Assembly (NCBI RefSeq): GCF_047675955.1
Contig: NC_132929.1
Location: forward strand, 34,154,421-34,218,420
Origin: Chlorocebus sabaeus
Lineage: Eukaryota > Chordata > Mammalia > Primates > Cercopithecidae
Length of the DNA stretch: 64,000 bases
Reading direction: 5' to 3'
The translations under genes and the position numbers were made by a program. The notes beneath the pieces were generated by a model. It had not been told where the DNA came from and did not search any database. It saw nothing but the letters and a program-made list of their open reading frames with translations. Positions 14,035 through 26,000 of the stretch are shown one piece after another (position 1 is the stretch's first letter; each line of letters starts with the position of its first letter).

Positions 14035-17000
14035 TAATCTGAGAAAGGGGAATCTGAGTTATAAGTCAATTTCCAAAGCAAACTATAGCACATTCTCAAA
14101 TATATCATCTGCAAGCTTCCTATAGATATTTTAATGTAATCACTTTTAAAGCATGAACAGTTAAGTAAGCTGAGACAGTCATTCTTGACAATCTTTTAAG
14201 AAAACATCAGGTAATTCCATGTTTGTACAACTTGGAGATAAGTGGGCTTAAAAATAAGCATTCAGTGGATTACTACTGGATGAACGTCCATAATCATTAG
14301 TAGATCTACAAAAGGCTGTGTATCTGATCTTACTCTGTTCAACATTTCCTATTACAAACAAGATGAAGACCCAGAGATTATACTGAAAGATCAGGAAAAA
14401 TCACCAATTAGTCCATGATTTGGGCAAATAAGTTGTCTTGAAAAACAACAACAAAAAAACTTTTTAAAGTCCCATGAAAATGCCCTATATGCATCAAAAG
14501 AAGTAACCCATCCAGGAGATGAACTAAGGAGTGCAGTAAAACAGAATGACTCCCATCACCTACCAAGCAATCTATGAATGATACACATTATTCTGATCAC
14601 TTCAGAAGGAAATAATAACCAGAAATATTCATATAAAGTCATTCTAATATAAATAGTTAAGTTGTTTTCTCATAACTTTGATGACTTCTGGCCAAGTAAA
14701 ATTAAGATGAAACCACTTTAAGTTTTCTTTGTAAATAAAAACTATACTTACCACGATCCATTCAGCAATGTTTTCATAGAGCTCTGGACTAAAAATGGCT
14801 TTTTTAAGCCTAGCTAGAGGACCATCAGCATCTACTAATCTGCACCGCATGAAAACATCACAGTAACCTCTAAAATCGTTGCAAGGGGATCCAGGCTGCA
14901 GGGTGATGGTTCGACCACTGAAGTGCCTACTCCACTGCACAGACCCTGTACTGGCACAAGTTGATGGGTCCACTGGAAAAGAAATGCCAAATATAAGCTG
15001 AAGATCAGATTCAAATATAAGTTGGAGATCAGATTTCCAGTTGGGGAAATATAAAGAGGGAAAAAAAAAATGTCTGAAATCATTACCATAACATGTTATA
15101 TAGACCTTCTCTAGTTAGGCTGGGTAATGCCATTAGTAATTCACATTAAATGTTACAATGTCAACAAGCAACCAGCAAAGTCTTGATTTAGTGTCCGCAA
15201 TGACTTAAAGTCTAACAGTGTTTATGTAAATTATTACTGTAAAGCTGGCAATGTTTTGTCTAGTTTATGATTTTTAAAACATCGTAGAGACCATAATGAT
15301 AGAGACACAATGCTATGTTACATTTATAATCTCCTCAAGAGGACAGATTGAGCTGGAAACTATCTGGCCAAACTACAGGTCAAAGTTTAACACTTAAAAT
15401 TTCGGAGAAAATAATAGTTTGAGGCAAATTTTATACTCTTGTACTTTTAAAAGCCTTACTTTTCTTCATACAGCATACATGGCATAATTCTTTATCATCT
15501 TTGCCATCAGAACTGGCACACGTACATTCCTCTAAGCCATATTTCTCACAGATAGAACCTGCACATTGCTAGAAGAAAAATAAAAGACAAATTATTTAAT
15601 CCCTATACAGTTAAACCTATTGTTTATAGTAATAGACAGCCAAGTATAAGCTTCCAATGTCAAAATATTTAAATGGATATAAAAGTGAAAAACAAACAGA
15701 GCTGAGTATCAAAACTGAATTACCTAAATATATTTGAAAAAAATTGAAAAACAGTAAATCCAAGTAAGACAGTAAATCTTTTAAAGGAATGGCAACTTTA
15801 AAAAATGAAATAAAAGCAGAGAAATAGATTAGATGAGAATTGATTTTATGTTGGTTATTATGGCTCTTCCATAAAGCAAGAAAAATTAAATTTTCTTCAT
15901 GTAGAGCAAAGTGATATTCAGCCACAAAAGCTTTAAAGGTTTCAAATTCAGAGATGACCAAGGAGTTCTTTTATTTAGGCTACTGAAATATTGTTTTATA
16001 AAACTTAAATATTATAGACAAGTCACATGCCGAGTTGTACAACTATGTTTCTCTAGAGAATATCAACCACATGTACATGGGAAGATGAAAAACAAATTAG
16101 TAGTTAATTGAATGCTACATAATATACTCATAGTTTTGTGAGGGAATAGATAGGGATATTACTTAAACAGAGACCAAGATTAATTACTTTAACTATGTAG
16201 CTTTAAGCATCAATAATTCTTCTGAAAAACAAGTTTTCTAAAATTAAATTTAAAAACATATAGTTAAATGCTTACCCCATTAATGCACACTTGTGTATGC
16301 CTATTACAGTCTGTGAAGTTTGGTTTAGGGTCAGATGCTGGGCAGAGAGCTGTGAAGCCATTACATATTCCTTCCCTTGCACAGTCTGAATCATCCCGAC
16401 ACTTCTCAGATTTTGACTTGAATGCACACTGTGCTGTACAACAAGGACCTTGACTTGGACTACAAGAAACATTAAGTGATTAAACAAAGTAAATCAGTAG
16501 TTATTTCCTATATACTATTAGATATTAGATTAGATCCACATTATCAGACACAGTACCAATTTTTAAATCATAAGTCTCATCATTTAAATGATAAGTATGT
16601 TACTGGTATACAACTTCAAAAACCTGAAACTGCACACTGCCTCCTGAGTAAACAGTGCACTGGTAGAGCTGTGTGTCCCAAAGAAACAGTGTCTGGGCCT
16701 ACCGGAAAAGTCACACCCTGCAGGGCATGAGATAAAGCAGCACATTGCTCCTTCAGGTAACAATGCCTTGGCCAAGTTGAGGAGCTGTGCATTCCAGGGC
16801 TAAGCCAACACAATAACTCACAACCCAGGGAAATATCAATGGCTGAACTGGGATACTATGCCTACAGGCCGAACAACTCTAGCACCCTGCTTCCCTGGAG
16901 CTAGACTAGCACCCTAGAGTCTGAGCTGCTGAGACACCCTTCTCCCCAGAGCAGTCATCACTGTGCTGCTCCCTGCCTCCTAGGGCCCAAATGGCAGCTG

Positions 17001-20000
17001 TGCTTGATTGAACATTCTGAGGTACTTGCTGTTGCTGCACCTGGTCTCACAGACTCTGGGATACCACCAAGCCCCACCATCCCAGGGTCTAGACTCACCA
17101 ACACCTCCATCCCCAGTGACCTAACTCGCCACTGAGTCCTATTTGCTCAGGCTCCGAAATTACTGCCATGCACTGGGTTCTGGGCTCAAATCTCCAGAGC
17201 ATCTCTTCTTTCCCGGACTCAAACCAGGGCTATGCCCTGCCCACAAAGTGCATAATTACAGCTACAGACTGGCCTGCTAGGCCCAAGCTGCTAGGGAGTA
17301 ACCAGAGTCATAGATCCTGGTGCTATAGGCAACCTACATTCAATCTTGCCACAGACAGTAAACATGCACTGCAAGACACAAGTACCATAATAGGTCTGTG
17401 AGATCCTGAGCCTAGAACTCCAGCCCCATAGTTACTATGCGCATCTGCAACTGGAAGCCAGCACCGCAGCAGGTGCTTGTAGGCCATGTCAGACCTGACA
17501 TCAAGAGGGATCCCCTTGGCTAAGTCTCACCATTATGGGAAAAATGAGAATAGGAGGGCCCCAAAAGTCGTTGCCACTGAGGACATTAACAACCTACACC
17601 ACCAGCATCCATTACCACAAACTTCTACAGCACAAGTCACTGAGGTGCCTACAGTTATTGATGATGTTGAATACAGCTGAATAAGCTGCATGGAGACTAT
17701 ACCATTGCACCTACCTGGAAACAGAATCATCACACCCTTCCCTACCAGTACACTAAGATCCAGCTACAGGTGAGAGTGTATCTCCATGAAAGCCACTATA
17801 GACAATTTACATGAGATGACTGTTCCACCAGACAGGTACACAGACATCAACACAGGGATTTGAGAAACATGAAAAAACAAATATATATGACACCACCAAA
17901 GAAACATAATTAACTCTCTAGCAACAGGTCCCAATGAAAAGGAAATCAATAAATTGCCTAAAAAGGAATTCAAAATGATGATTTGAGGGAAAAGACACAA
18001 GAAAATATAGATAAAAAATTCAACGAAATTAGGAAAACAATAAGAATGAGAAATTCAAAAAAGTAATAGATATTATTAAGTAGAAACAAAACTTCTGCAG
18101 CTTAAGAATTCAATGAATAAAATAAAAATACATAATAGAGAGCTTCAAGAGCAGACTTGATCAAGCAAAAGAAAATCTCTGAACTTCAAGATAGAATGTT
18201 TGAAATTACTCATTTAGGGGAAAGAAAAAAAAAGGAAGAAAGCCTGTAAGACTTATGGGACACCACAAAGTGAATAAATTTTCATATTATAAGAGCTGCA
18301 GAAGGTTGGGTGCAGTAACTCATGCCTGTAATGCCAGAACTTTGGGAGGCTGAGGTGGCAGGATCACTTGAGCCCAGGAGTTAAAGACCAACCTAGGCAA
18401 TGTAGTGAGATCCCATCTCTGCAATCAATCAATCAATCATTTAAAAGCTACAGAAGGAGAAGAGATTAAAATAGGCACAGAAAACCTATGTTTTGGCTGG
18501 GTGTGCTGGCTCATGCCTGTAATCCCAAGACTTTGGGAGGCCAAAGCGGGTGGATCGCTTGAGGTCAGGAGCTTGAAATCCCGTCTCTACTAAAAATATG
18601 AGAAAAACTAGCTGGGTAGGGTGGTGCGCACCTGTAATTCCAGCTACTCAGGAGGTTGAGGCACAAGAATCACTTGAACTTGGAAGGCAGAGGTTGCAGT
18701 GAGCTGAAACTGTACCACTGCACTCCAGCCTGGGTAATGAAGTGAGACTGTCTCAAAAAAAAGAAAGAAAGAAAAAAACCTATTTATTAAAATAATAGCT
18801 GAAAACGTAGGTCTGCCTTGAGGAATTATAGTCAAACTGTAAAAAGTCAAGGACAAAGAGAATTCTAAAAAAACAGCAAGAGAAAAGTATCAAGTCACAT
18901 ATAAGGGAGTATCTATTAGACTAGCAGCAGATTTCTCAGCAGAAATTTCACCAGCATGGAAAGAATGGGATATGGTCAAAGCACTGAAAGAAAAAACAAA
19001 TTGGCAGCCAAGAATCTATAAGACTTTATTTGTCCCTCGTTTCTGAAGGATAGTTTACAAATTAGCAGCCAAGAGTCTATACCCAGCAAAACTATCCTTC
19101 AGAAATGAGGGACAAATAAAGTCTTTCCTACACAAGCAAAAATAGGAAATTAATCACCACTAGACTGACCCTACAAGAAATACTCAAGGCAACCCTGCAC
19201 CTGGAAGCAAAAGAAACCAATAATCACCATTATGAAAACACACAGAATTATAATGCTAACAACCTACACCACCACTGCCGCCATTACTACAAAGCTGTAC
19301 AGCGCAGGCCACTGTGATACACAAACGAGAAAAAGAAGAGTCAAATGTTACTACTACAGAAAACTACCAAACCACAATGCTGAATGAGAGAAAAAAAGGA
19401 AGAATTAATATGCAAAAAAAAAAAAAAAAAAAAAAAAGAAAGGCCTTGCGCAGTGGTTCATGCCTATAATCCCAGCACTTTGGGAGGCTGAGGCAGGCAG
19501 ATCATGAGGTCAGGAGATCGAGACCATCCTGGCTAACATGGTGAAACCCCATCTCTACTAAAAATACAAAACATTAGCTGGGCGTGGTGGCAGGCACTTG
19601 TAGTCCCAGCTACTCGGGAGGCTGAGGCAGGAGAACCTGGGAGGCGGAGTTTGCAGTGAGCCGAGATTGTGCCACTGCACTTGAGCCTGGGCTACAAAGC
19701 AAGACTCCATCTCAAAAAAAAAAAAAAAAAAAATTATCAAAATGACAAGAGGAATTCCTCACCTATTGATATCAATCATGAATATACACCAATTAAATCC
19801 CCCTACTTAAAAGACACAACCTGGCTGAATGGGTCTACTGTAATCTCTTCCCCCTCTGTAGCTTTTAAATGATTTATGTATTCATTTGTAGAAATGGGTT
19901 CTCACTATGTTGCCTACATTGGTCTTGAACTCCTGCTCAAGCAAAACTCCCAGCTCGGCCTCCGACATGACACGCCCAACTATAGGCTGCTTACAAGAAA

Positions 20001-23000
20001 ATCATTTTACTTGTAAAGACATATATAGACTAAAAGTCAAGGAATGGAAAAAGATATTTCACTCAAACAGAAATAAAGTAAGCAAGAGTAGCTATACCTA
20101 TATCAGATAAATCAGATTTTAAGTCAAAAACTGTGAAAAGAGGGCCAGGTGCAGTGGCTCACGCCTGTAATCCCAGCACTTTGGGAGGCTGAGGCGGGCA
20201 GATCACCTGAGGTCAGGAGTTCAAGACCATCCTGGGCAACATGGCGAGACCCCATCTATATTAAAAATATAAAAATTAGTCGGGCATGGTGATGCATGCC
20301 TGTAGTCTCAGCTACTTGGGAGGCTGAGGCAGGAGAATCATTTGAACCCGGGAGGTGTAGGTTGCAGTGAGCTGAGATCATGCCACTGCACTCAAGCCTG
20401 GGTGACAGAGCAAGACCCTGTCTCCAAAAAAAACTGTGAAAAGAGACAAAAAAGGTCATTATATAGTGATAAAATGTTCCATTCAGCAAGGGGACATAAC
20501 AATTCTAAATCTATATGCACCTAACACCAAAGCACCCAGATACATAAAGCAAATACCATTAGATCTAAAGAGAGAGATCAACTCCAATAAAGCAATGATT
20601 GGAGACTTCAACAGTCCATTCTCAGCAATGGACAGATGATCTAGACAGAAAATCAAGAAAGAAACACTGGATTGGAACTACACTTTAGACCAAATAGATC
20701 TAACAGACATTTACAGAACACTCATCCAACAGCTATGGCAGAATATACATTCTTTTCATTAGCACATGAAACATTCTCCAGGACAGACCACCTATTAGGC
20801 TATAAAACCATTATCAACAGATGTTTAAAAACAGAAATCATATCAAGTATCTTTTCTGAACACAACGGAATAAAACTAGAAATCAATCACAAGGGGAACT
20901 TTAGAAACTGTACAAACACATAATTAAACAACTTGCTTCTGAACAACCAATGAGTCGCTGAAGAAATTAAAAATGAAGTTTAAAAGCTCTCTGAAACAAC
21001 TAAAAATAGAAAAACACAACATACCAAATACTATGGGATACAGCTAAAGCAATATTAAGAGGGAAGTTTATAGCAATAAATGTCTACATAGAAAAAGTAG
21101 AAAGATAAACAACCTAATAATGCACCTCCAGGAATCAGTAAAGCAAGAACAAACCAAACCACAAATTAGAAGAAAAGAAATAATAAAGATCAGAGCAGAA
21201 ATAAACAAAATTGAGACTAAAAAAAATCCAAAGAATCAGGCTGGGCGCGGTGGCTCATGCCTATAATCCCAGCACTTTGGGAGGCCGAGGTGGATGGATC
21301 ACAAAGTCAGGAGATCGAGACCATCCTGGCTAACACGGTGAAACCCTGTCTCTACTAAAAAATACAAAAAAAATTAGCCAGGAGTGGTGGTGGGCACCTG
21401 TAGTCCCAGCTACTCAGGAGGCTGAGGCAGGAGAATGGCGTGAATCCGGGAGGCAGAGCTTGCAGTGGGCCAATATTGCGCCAGTGAACTCCAGTCTGTG
21501 GAACAAAGCGAGACTCCGTCTCAAAAAAAAAAAAAAAAAAATCAACAAAACGAACAGTTGGTTTCTTAGAAAGATAAAATTAACAATCCATTAACCAGAC
21601 AAGGAAAAAAAATCCAAATAAAATCAGAAACAAAAAAGGAGACATTATAACTGATACCACATAAATACAAAGAATCATTAGAGACCATTACGATAAACTA
21701 TATGCCAATAAATGGGAAAACCGAATGAAAATTAATAAATTCCTGGACACATACAACCTACCAAGATTGAAATAAGAATAGAAAACCTGGACAGACCAAT
21801 CACAAGTAACAAGATTGAATCAGTAAAAAAAAAAAAAAAAGTCTCCCAACAATACTTCCTGATCACCAGGTAAAATAAAAAAGAAAAAAAAAAAGAACTA
21901 GAACAAGAAAAGAATGTTCACTCTCGCCACTCTTATCAATATAGTAATGGAAGTTCTGAGCCAGAGCAATTAGGCAAGAGAAAAAAATAAAGGATATCCA
22001 AATTGGAAAGAAGGAAGTCAAACTGTTCCTGTTTGTAGACAGCATAATCTTACATATATAGACAACCCTTAAAGCTCCACTGAAAACTCTTAGAATTGAT
22101 AAATGAATTCAGAACAGTTGCAGGATACAAAAGTAACATTAAAAAATCAGTTGTGTTTCTATATACAAGAAAATAGCAGAAAAAGAAATCAATCTCATTT
22201 ATAATAGCTGCAAAAAAAGAGTGAGTTTAATAAACAGGAGGTGGTGAGTTTATTAAATTTCTACAAGGAAAACTATAAAACACTAATGAAAGAAATTGAA
22301 CAAGTCAAAAAAAAAAACAAAAAAAAAAAAACCACATTTCATGTTCATGGACTGGAAGAAATAATACTGTGAAAATGGCCATACTACCAAAAGCAATCTA
22401 CAGATTCAATGTAACCGCTATCCAAATACCAATGACATTCTTCACAGATAAAGAGAAAACAATCCTAAAAGTCATATGAAACCACAGAAGACTCCAATAG
22501 CCAAAAGAACGAAGCTGGAGGCATCACACCACCTATTTTCAAAATATACTACAAAGCTACAGCAACTAAAACAGCATGATACTGACATAAAAACAGACAC
22601 ATCAACCAATGAAACAGAACAGAGAACTCAGAAAAAAATCTACATATTTACAGTCAATTGATTTTTGACAAAGGTGATTTTTGAACATTCAGTGGGGAAA
22701 GGACAGTCTCTTCAATAAGTGGTGATGGGAAAACTGTATATATATATATGCAGAAAAATGATATTAGAACCCTATGTCTCACCACATACCAAAACCAAAT
22801 CAAAATGTGATGTAAATTTAAGGCCCAAAACTATGAAACTACTAAAAGAAAACACTGGGGAAGCACATAAGGACATTGATCTGAGCCAAGATTTTTGAGT
22901 AAGACCTCAATAGCACAGACAACAAAAGCAAAAACAGGCAAATAGGGTTACACACACTAAAAAGCTTCTGTACAGAAAAGGAAACAATCAACAGAGTGAA

Positions 23001-26000
23001 GAGACAATCTGCTGAATGGGAGAAAACATTTTCAAATTATTCATCTGACTAGGGACTGATAGAATGTACAAGGAACTCAAACAACTCAACAGCAAAAAAA
23101 TAAATAATCTCATTAAAAAGTAGACAAATGATCTAAATAAACATTTCTCAAAAGAAGACATATAAATTACTAACAAATACATGAAAAAATGTTCAATATC
23201 ACTAACCATCAGGGAAACACAAATCAAAGCCATAGTGAGATACACTCAGTTAAAATGACCATTATCAAAATGATCAAAAATAAACAAAGATGCTGGTAAG
23301 GATGTGGAGATCAGGAACCATTAGTTTACTGCCAGTGGGAATATAAATTAGTATAGCCACTGTGTAAACTGGTATAGAAGTTCCTCTAAAAACTAAAAAT
23401 AGATCTACTATATGATCCGGCTGGGTATACATCCAAAGAAAAGGAAGTCAGTATACAAAAGGGATACCAACAGCCCCATGTATCACTATGCATAATAGCC
23501 AAGATCCAGAATCAGTCTAAGTGTCCACCAAGAAACAAATGGATAAAGAAAAGGTGGTATATACTTGATCACAAAAAAGAGCAAAATACTGTCATGTGCA
23601 GTAACATGAACGGAAATAGCAGTCATCATGTTAAATAAAATAAGCCAGACCTAGAAAGACAAATAGCACATGTTGTTACTCATATGTGAGAGCAAAGTAA
23701 GTTGATCTCATAGAGGTAGAGAGTTGAATGGTGGTTACAACACGATGAGAAGGGTAGTGGGGAGGTGGATAAAGAGAGATTGGTTAATGGTCACAAACAC
23801 ACAGAAGGAATGAGCTCTAGTGTTTGATCGCACAGTAAAGTTACTACAATTAACAATAACTAATCGTAAATTTCAAAGTAGAAGATTTGAAATGTTTCCA
23901 AGACAAAGAAATGATAAATATCTGAGATAAATATCCTAATTACCTTGATTTCATCATTACATATTGTATGCATGTATCAAAATATCACATGTACCTCGTA
24001 AATACGTACAATTATTATTTATCAATTAAAAATGGAATAGGGGCTGGGCGCAGTGGCTCACGCCTGTAATCCCAGCACTTTGGGAGGCCGAGACGGGCGG
24101 ATCACGAGGTCAAGAGATCGAGACCATCCTGGCTAACACGGTGAAACCCCGTCTCTACTAAAAAAAATACAAAAAACTAGCCGGGCGAGGTGGTGGGCGC
24201 CTGTAGTCCCAGCTACTCGGGAGGCTGAGGCAGGAGAATGGCGTGAACCCGGGAGGCGGAGCTTGCAGTGAGCAGAGATCGCACCACTGCACTCCAGCCT
24301 GGGCGACAGAGCGAGACTCTGTCTCAAAAAAAAAAAAAAGGAATAGGAAGTTACTGAACCAAACAGTCAAGAAAAGTGTTTAAGTGTCTTTTTTTTTTTT
24401 TTAATAGTCAAAGTGTACTACATTCCACATTCTTGCCCTATTTACCTTTAGTAAAAGGCTACAACGGAAAATGGATTTAATATTAGGCAATTTATCAGTA
24501 TTTTTTCAGTTGCATCACACATTTGTTAATTTATTACTTTCCCTCACATTTTCATGCTAAAATCAAACTAGGATATACAGACCAGCCGTTTAAAACATAC
24601 TGAAGTGGCCAGGTGCAGTGGCTCACACCTTTAATCCCAGCACTTCGGGAGGCGAGGGCAGGCAGATCACTTGAAGGTCAGGAGTCCGAGACCAACTTGG
24701 CCAACATAGTGAAACCCCAACTCTACTAAAAATACAAAAAATTAGCCAGGCATGGTGGCACACACCTGTAGTCCCAGCTACTCAGGAGGCTGAGGCAGGA
24801 GAAATGCTTGAACCTGGGAGGCAGAGGTTGCAGTGAGCTGAAATCATGCCACTGCACTCCAGCCTGGGCGACAGGCTTTTTTGAGACTCTATCTCAAAAA
24901 AAAAAAAAAGTCTTGTACAAACAATTGCTTACACTGCTACCAAAGTAAATTTGACAAGTGAAATAGTTATATTTCGCCAAGTTAGAAAAGTAAATGGATT
25001 CCACATTAACCAAATATTTAAAGATTTTAAAAATATGGAAGATAGTTACATTTTCACAATAAGTAACTAAAGAATATGTATTTTTTAGGATTCTTTTTAG
25101 TATGTCCTTTTAGTATATCCTTTTGTTAATACTCACTACACAAATTACTATTAAAAGTAGTCCAAACAAGCCTGGGCAAATGGCATAACTCTGTCTACAA
25201 AAAAATACAAAAATTAGCTGGGTGTGGCAGCACATGCCTATAGTCTCAGCTACTCAGGAGGCTGAGGTGGGAGGATCAATTGAGCCCGGGAGGTGGAAGC
25301 TGCAGTGAGCCGACATCACGCCACTGCACTCCAGCCTGGCAACAGAGTGAGACCCTATCTCAAATAAAAGAAAAAGAAAAAGAAAAGTAGTTCAATCTGC
25401 CAATAACAGAGCACTAACCAACACTATTTCAGAAAAAGAAAACAAATAAAAGCAAAGTTTCAAAACCATATGCATCTCAATTTTAAATTTGTCACAACTG
25501 CATTCAGGTAACTGTACAAGAACGTTAACATCACTGAAATTAGCAAGGTACCTGCACTGTTTCCCAGGTTTCAGTTTGCATTTTCTTCCCTCTGGCTGAT
25601 TTGCATCGAAGCAGCATTCATCTTTACACTGGTCACTATAGCCACAATCACATTCTTCACCTTGTTCTACCATTCCATTTCCACAAATAGGTTGCCCAGA
25701 TTCTGAGGAAAATAAACAAGACAAGGTAAACAATTGCATGCACACATTAATTTTATTTAAAATTCACAAATTCTTTAGATCATCATAACAAAGGAATAAA
25801 GGAAAACTTTGATGAGTAAGTAGAACAAACTAGGAAATCCGGAAATCACGAGACCTAATTCTAACAGGGGGTCTGCTACTAACTAGCAATGTGATCTTGG
25901 GCAAGTCACTTGCCTTTTGGGGCCTTCAGTTTCTTAATCTGTACAGTGAGGGGATTTGACAGAGGGTCCCTTCTAGAAGTGTAACTTGCAACTTAGGCCA

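Larger units (their letters stand above)
3969..14751 (-). other. ADAM10: ADAM10 intron 14
   Basis: GT-AG intron of 10783 nt. Listed repeats occupy about a third. I recognise nothing in 3969-5386 (AT-rich), 6850-7730, 8549-8907, 9228-10887 (apart from a short CAC/AGC triplet run at 10423-10450), 11475-12348, 12659-13490 and 14033-14751. Open frames in these stretches are short and without family resemblance. Confidence 0.88.
16625..24033 (+). mobile_element. nearly full-length old L1 (L1PB/L1MA-like), Alu-interrupted and inactive
   Basis: From 5' to 3' it has a GC-richer 5' UTR-like part (about 16625-17700), an ORF1 region (about 17700-19250, A-rich), an ORF2 endonuclease region (20400-20640 translates [18 protein letters not shown], then [14 protein letters not shown]), a reverse-transcriptase region (about 20990-22700) and a 3' UTR ending 'aattattatttatcaatt' at 24.03 kb. 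All frames carry stops and shifts, so it is inactive. It runs antisense to ADAM10. Seven or so Alu pieces lie inside. The subfamily is by eye. Confidence 0.85.
16460..25551 (-). other. ADAM10: ADAM10 intron 11
   Basis: 9092-nt GT-AG intron almost entirely made of an L1 (16.6-24.03 kb), the Alus inserted in it, and two further Alus. The non-repeat part is limited to 16460-16620, 24348-24606 and 24910-25152. Confidence 0.92.

Noticed and set aside
13902..14114. Open frame with a VCVCVC repeat
   Set aside because: It is the translation of the (CA)24 microsatellite.
16625..17700. GC-richer stretch as a possible separate gene or CpG island
   Set aside because: CpG is sparse and the stretch joins L1 ORF1/ORF2 downstream in the expected order, so the L1 5' region explains it.
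20436..20923. Plus-strand frames resembling a nuclease/reverse transcriptase
   Set aside because: They are fragments of the degraded L1 ORF2, with stops and frameshifts between them; not an active gene.
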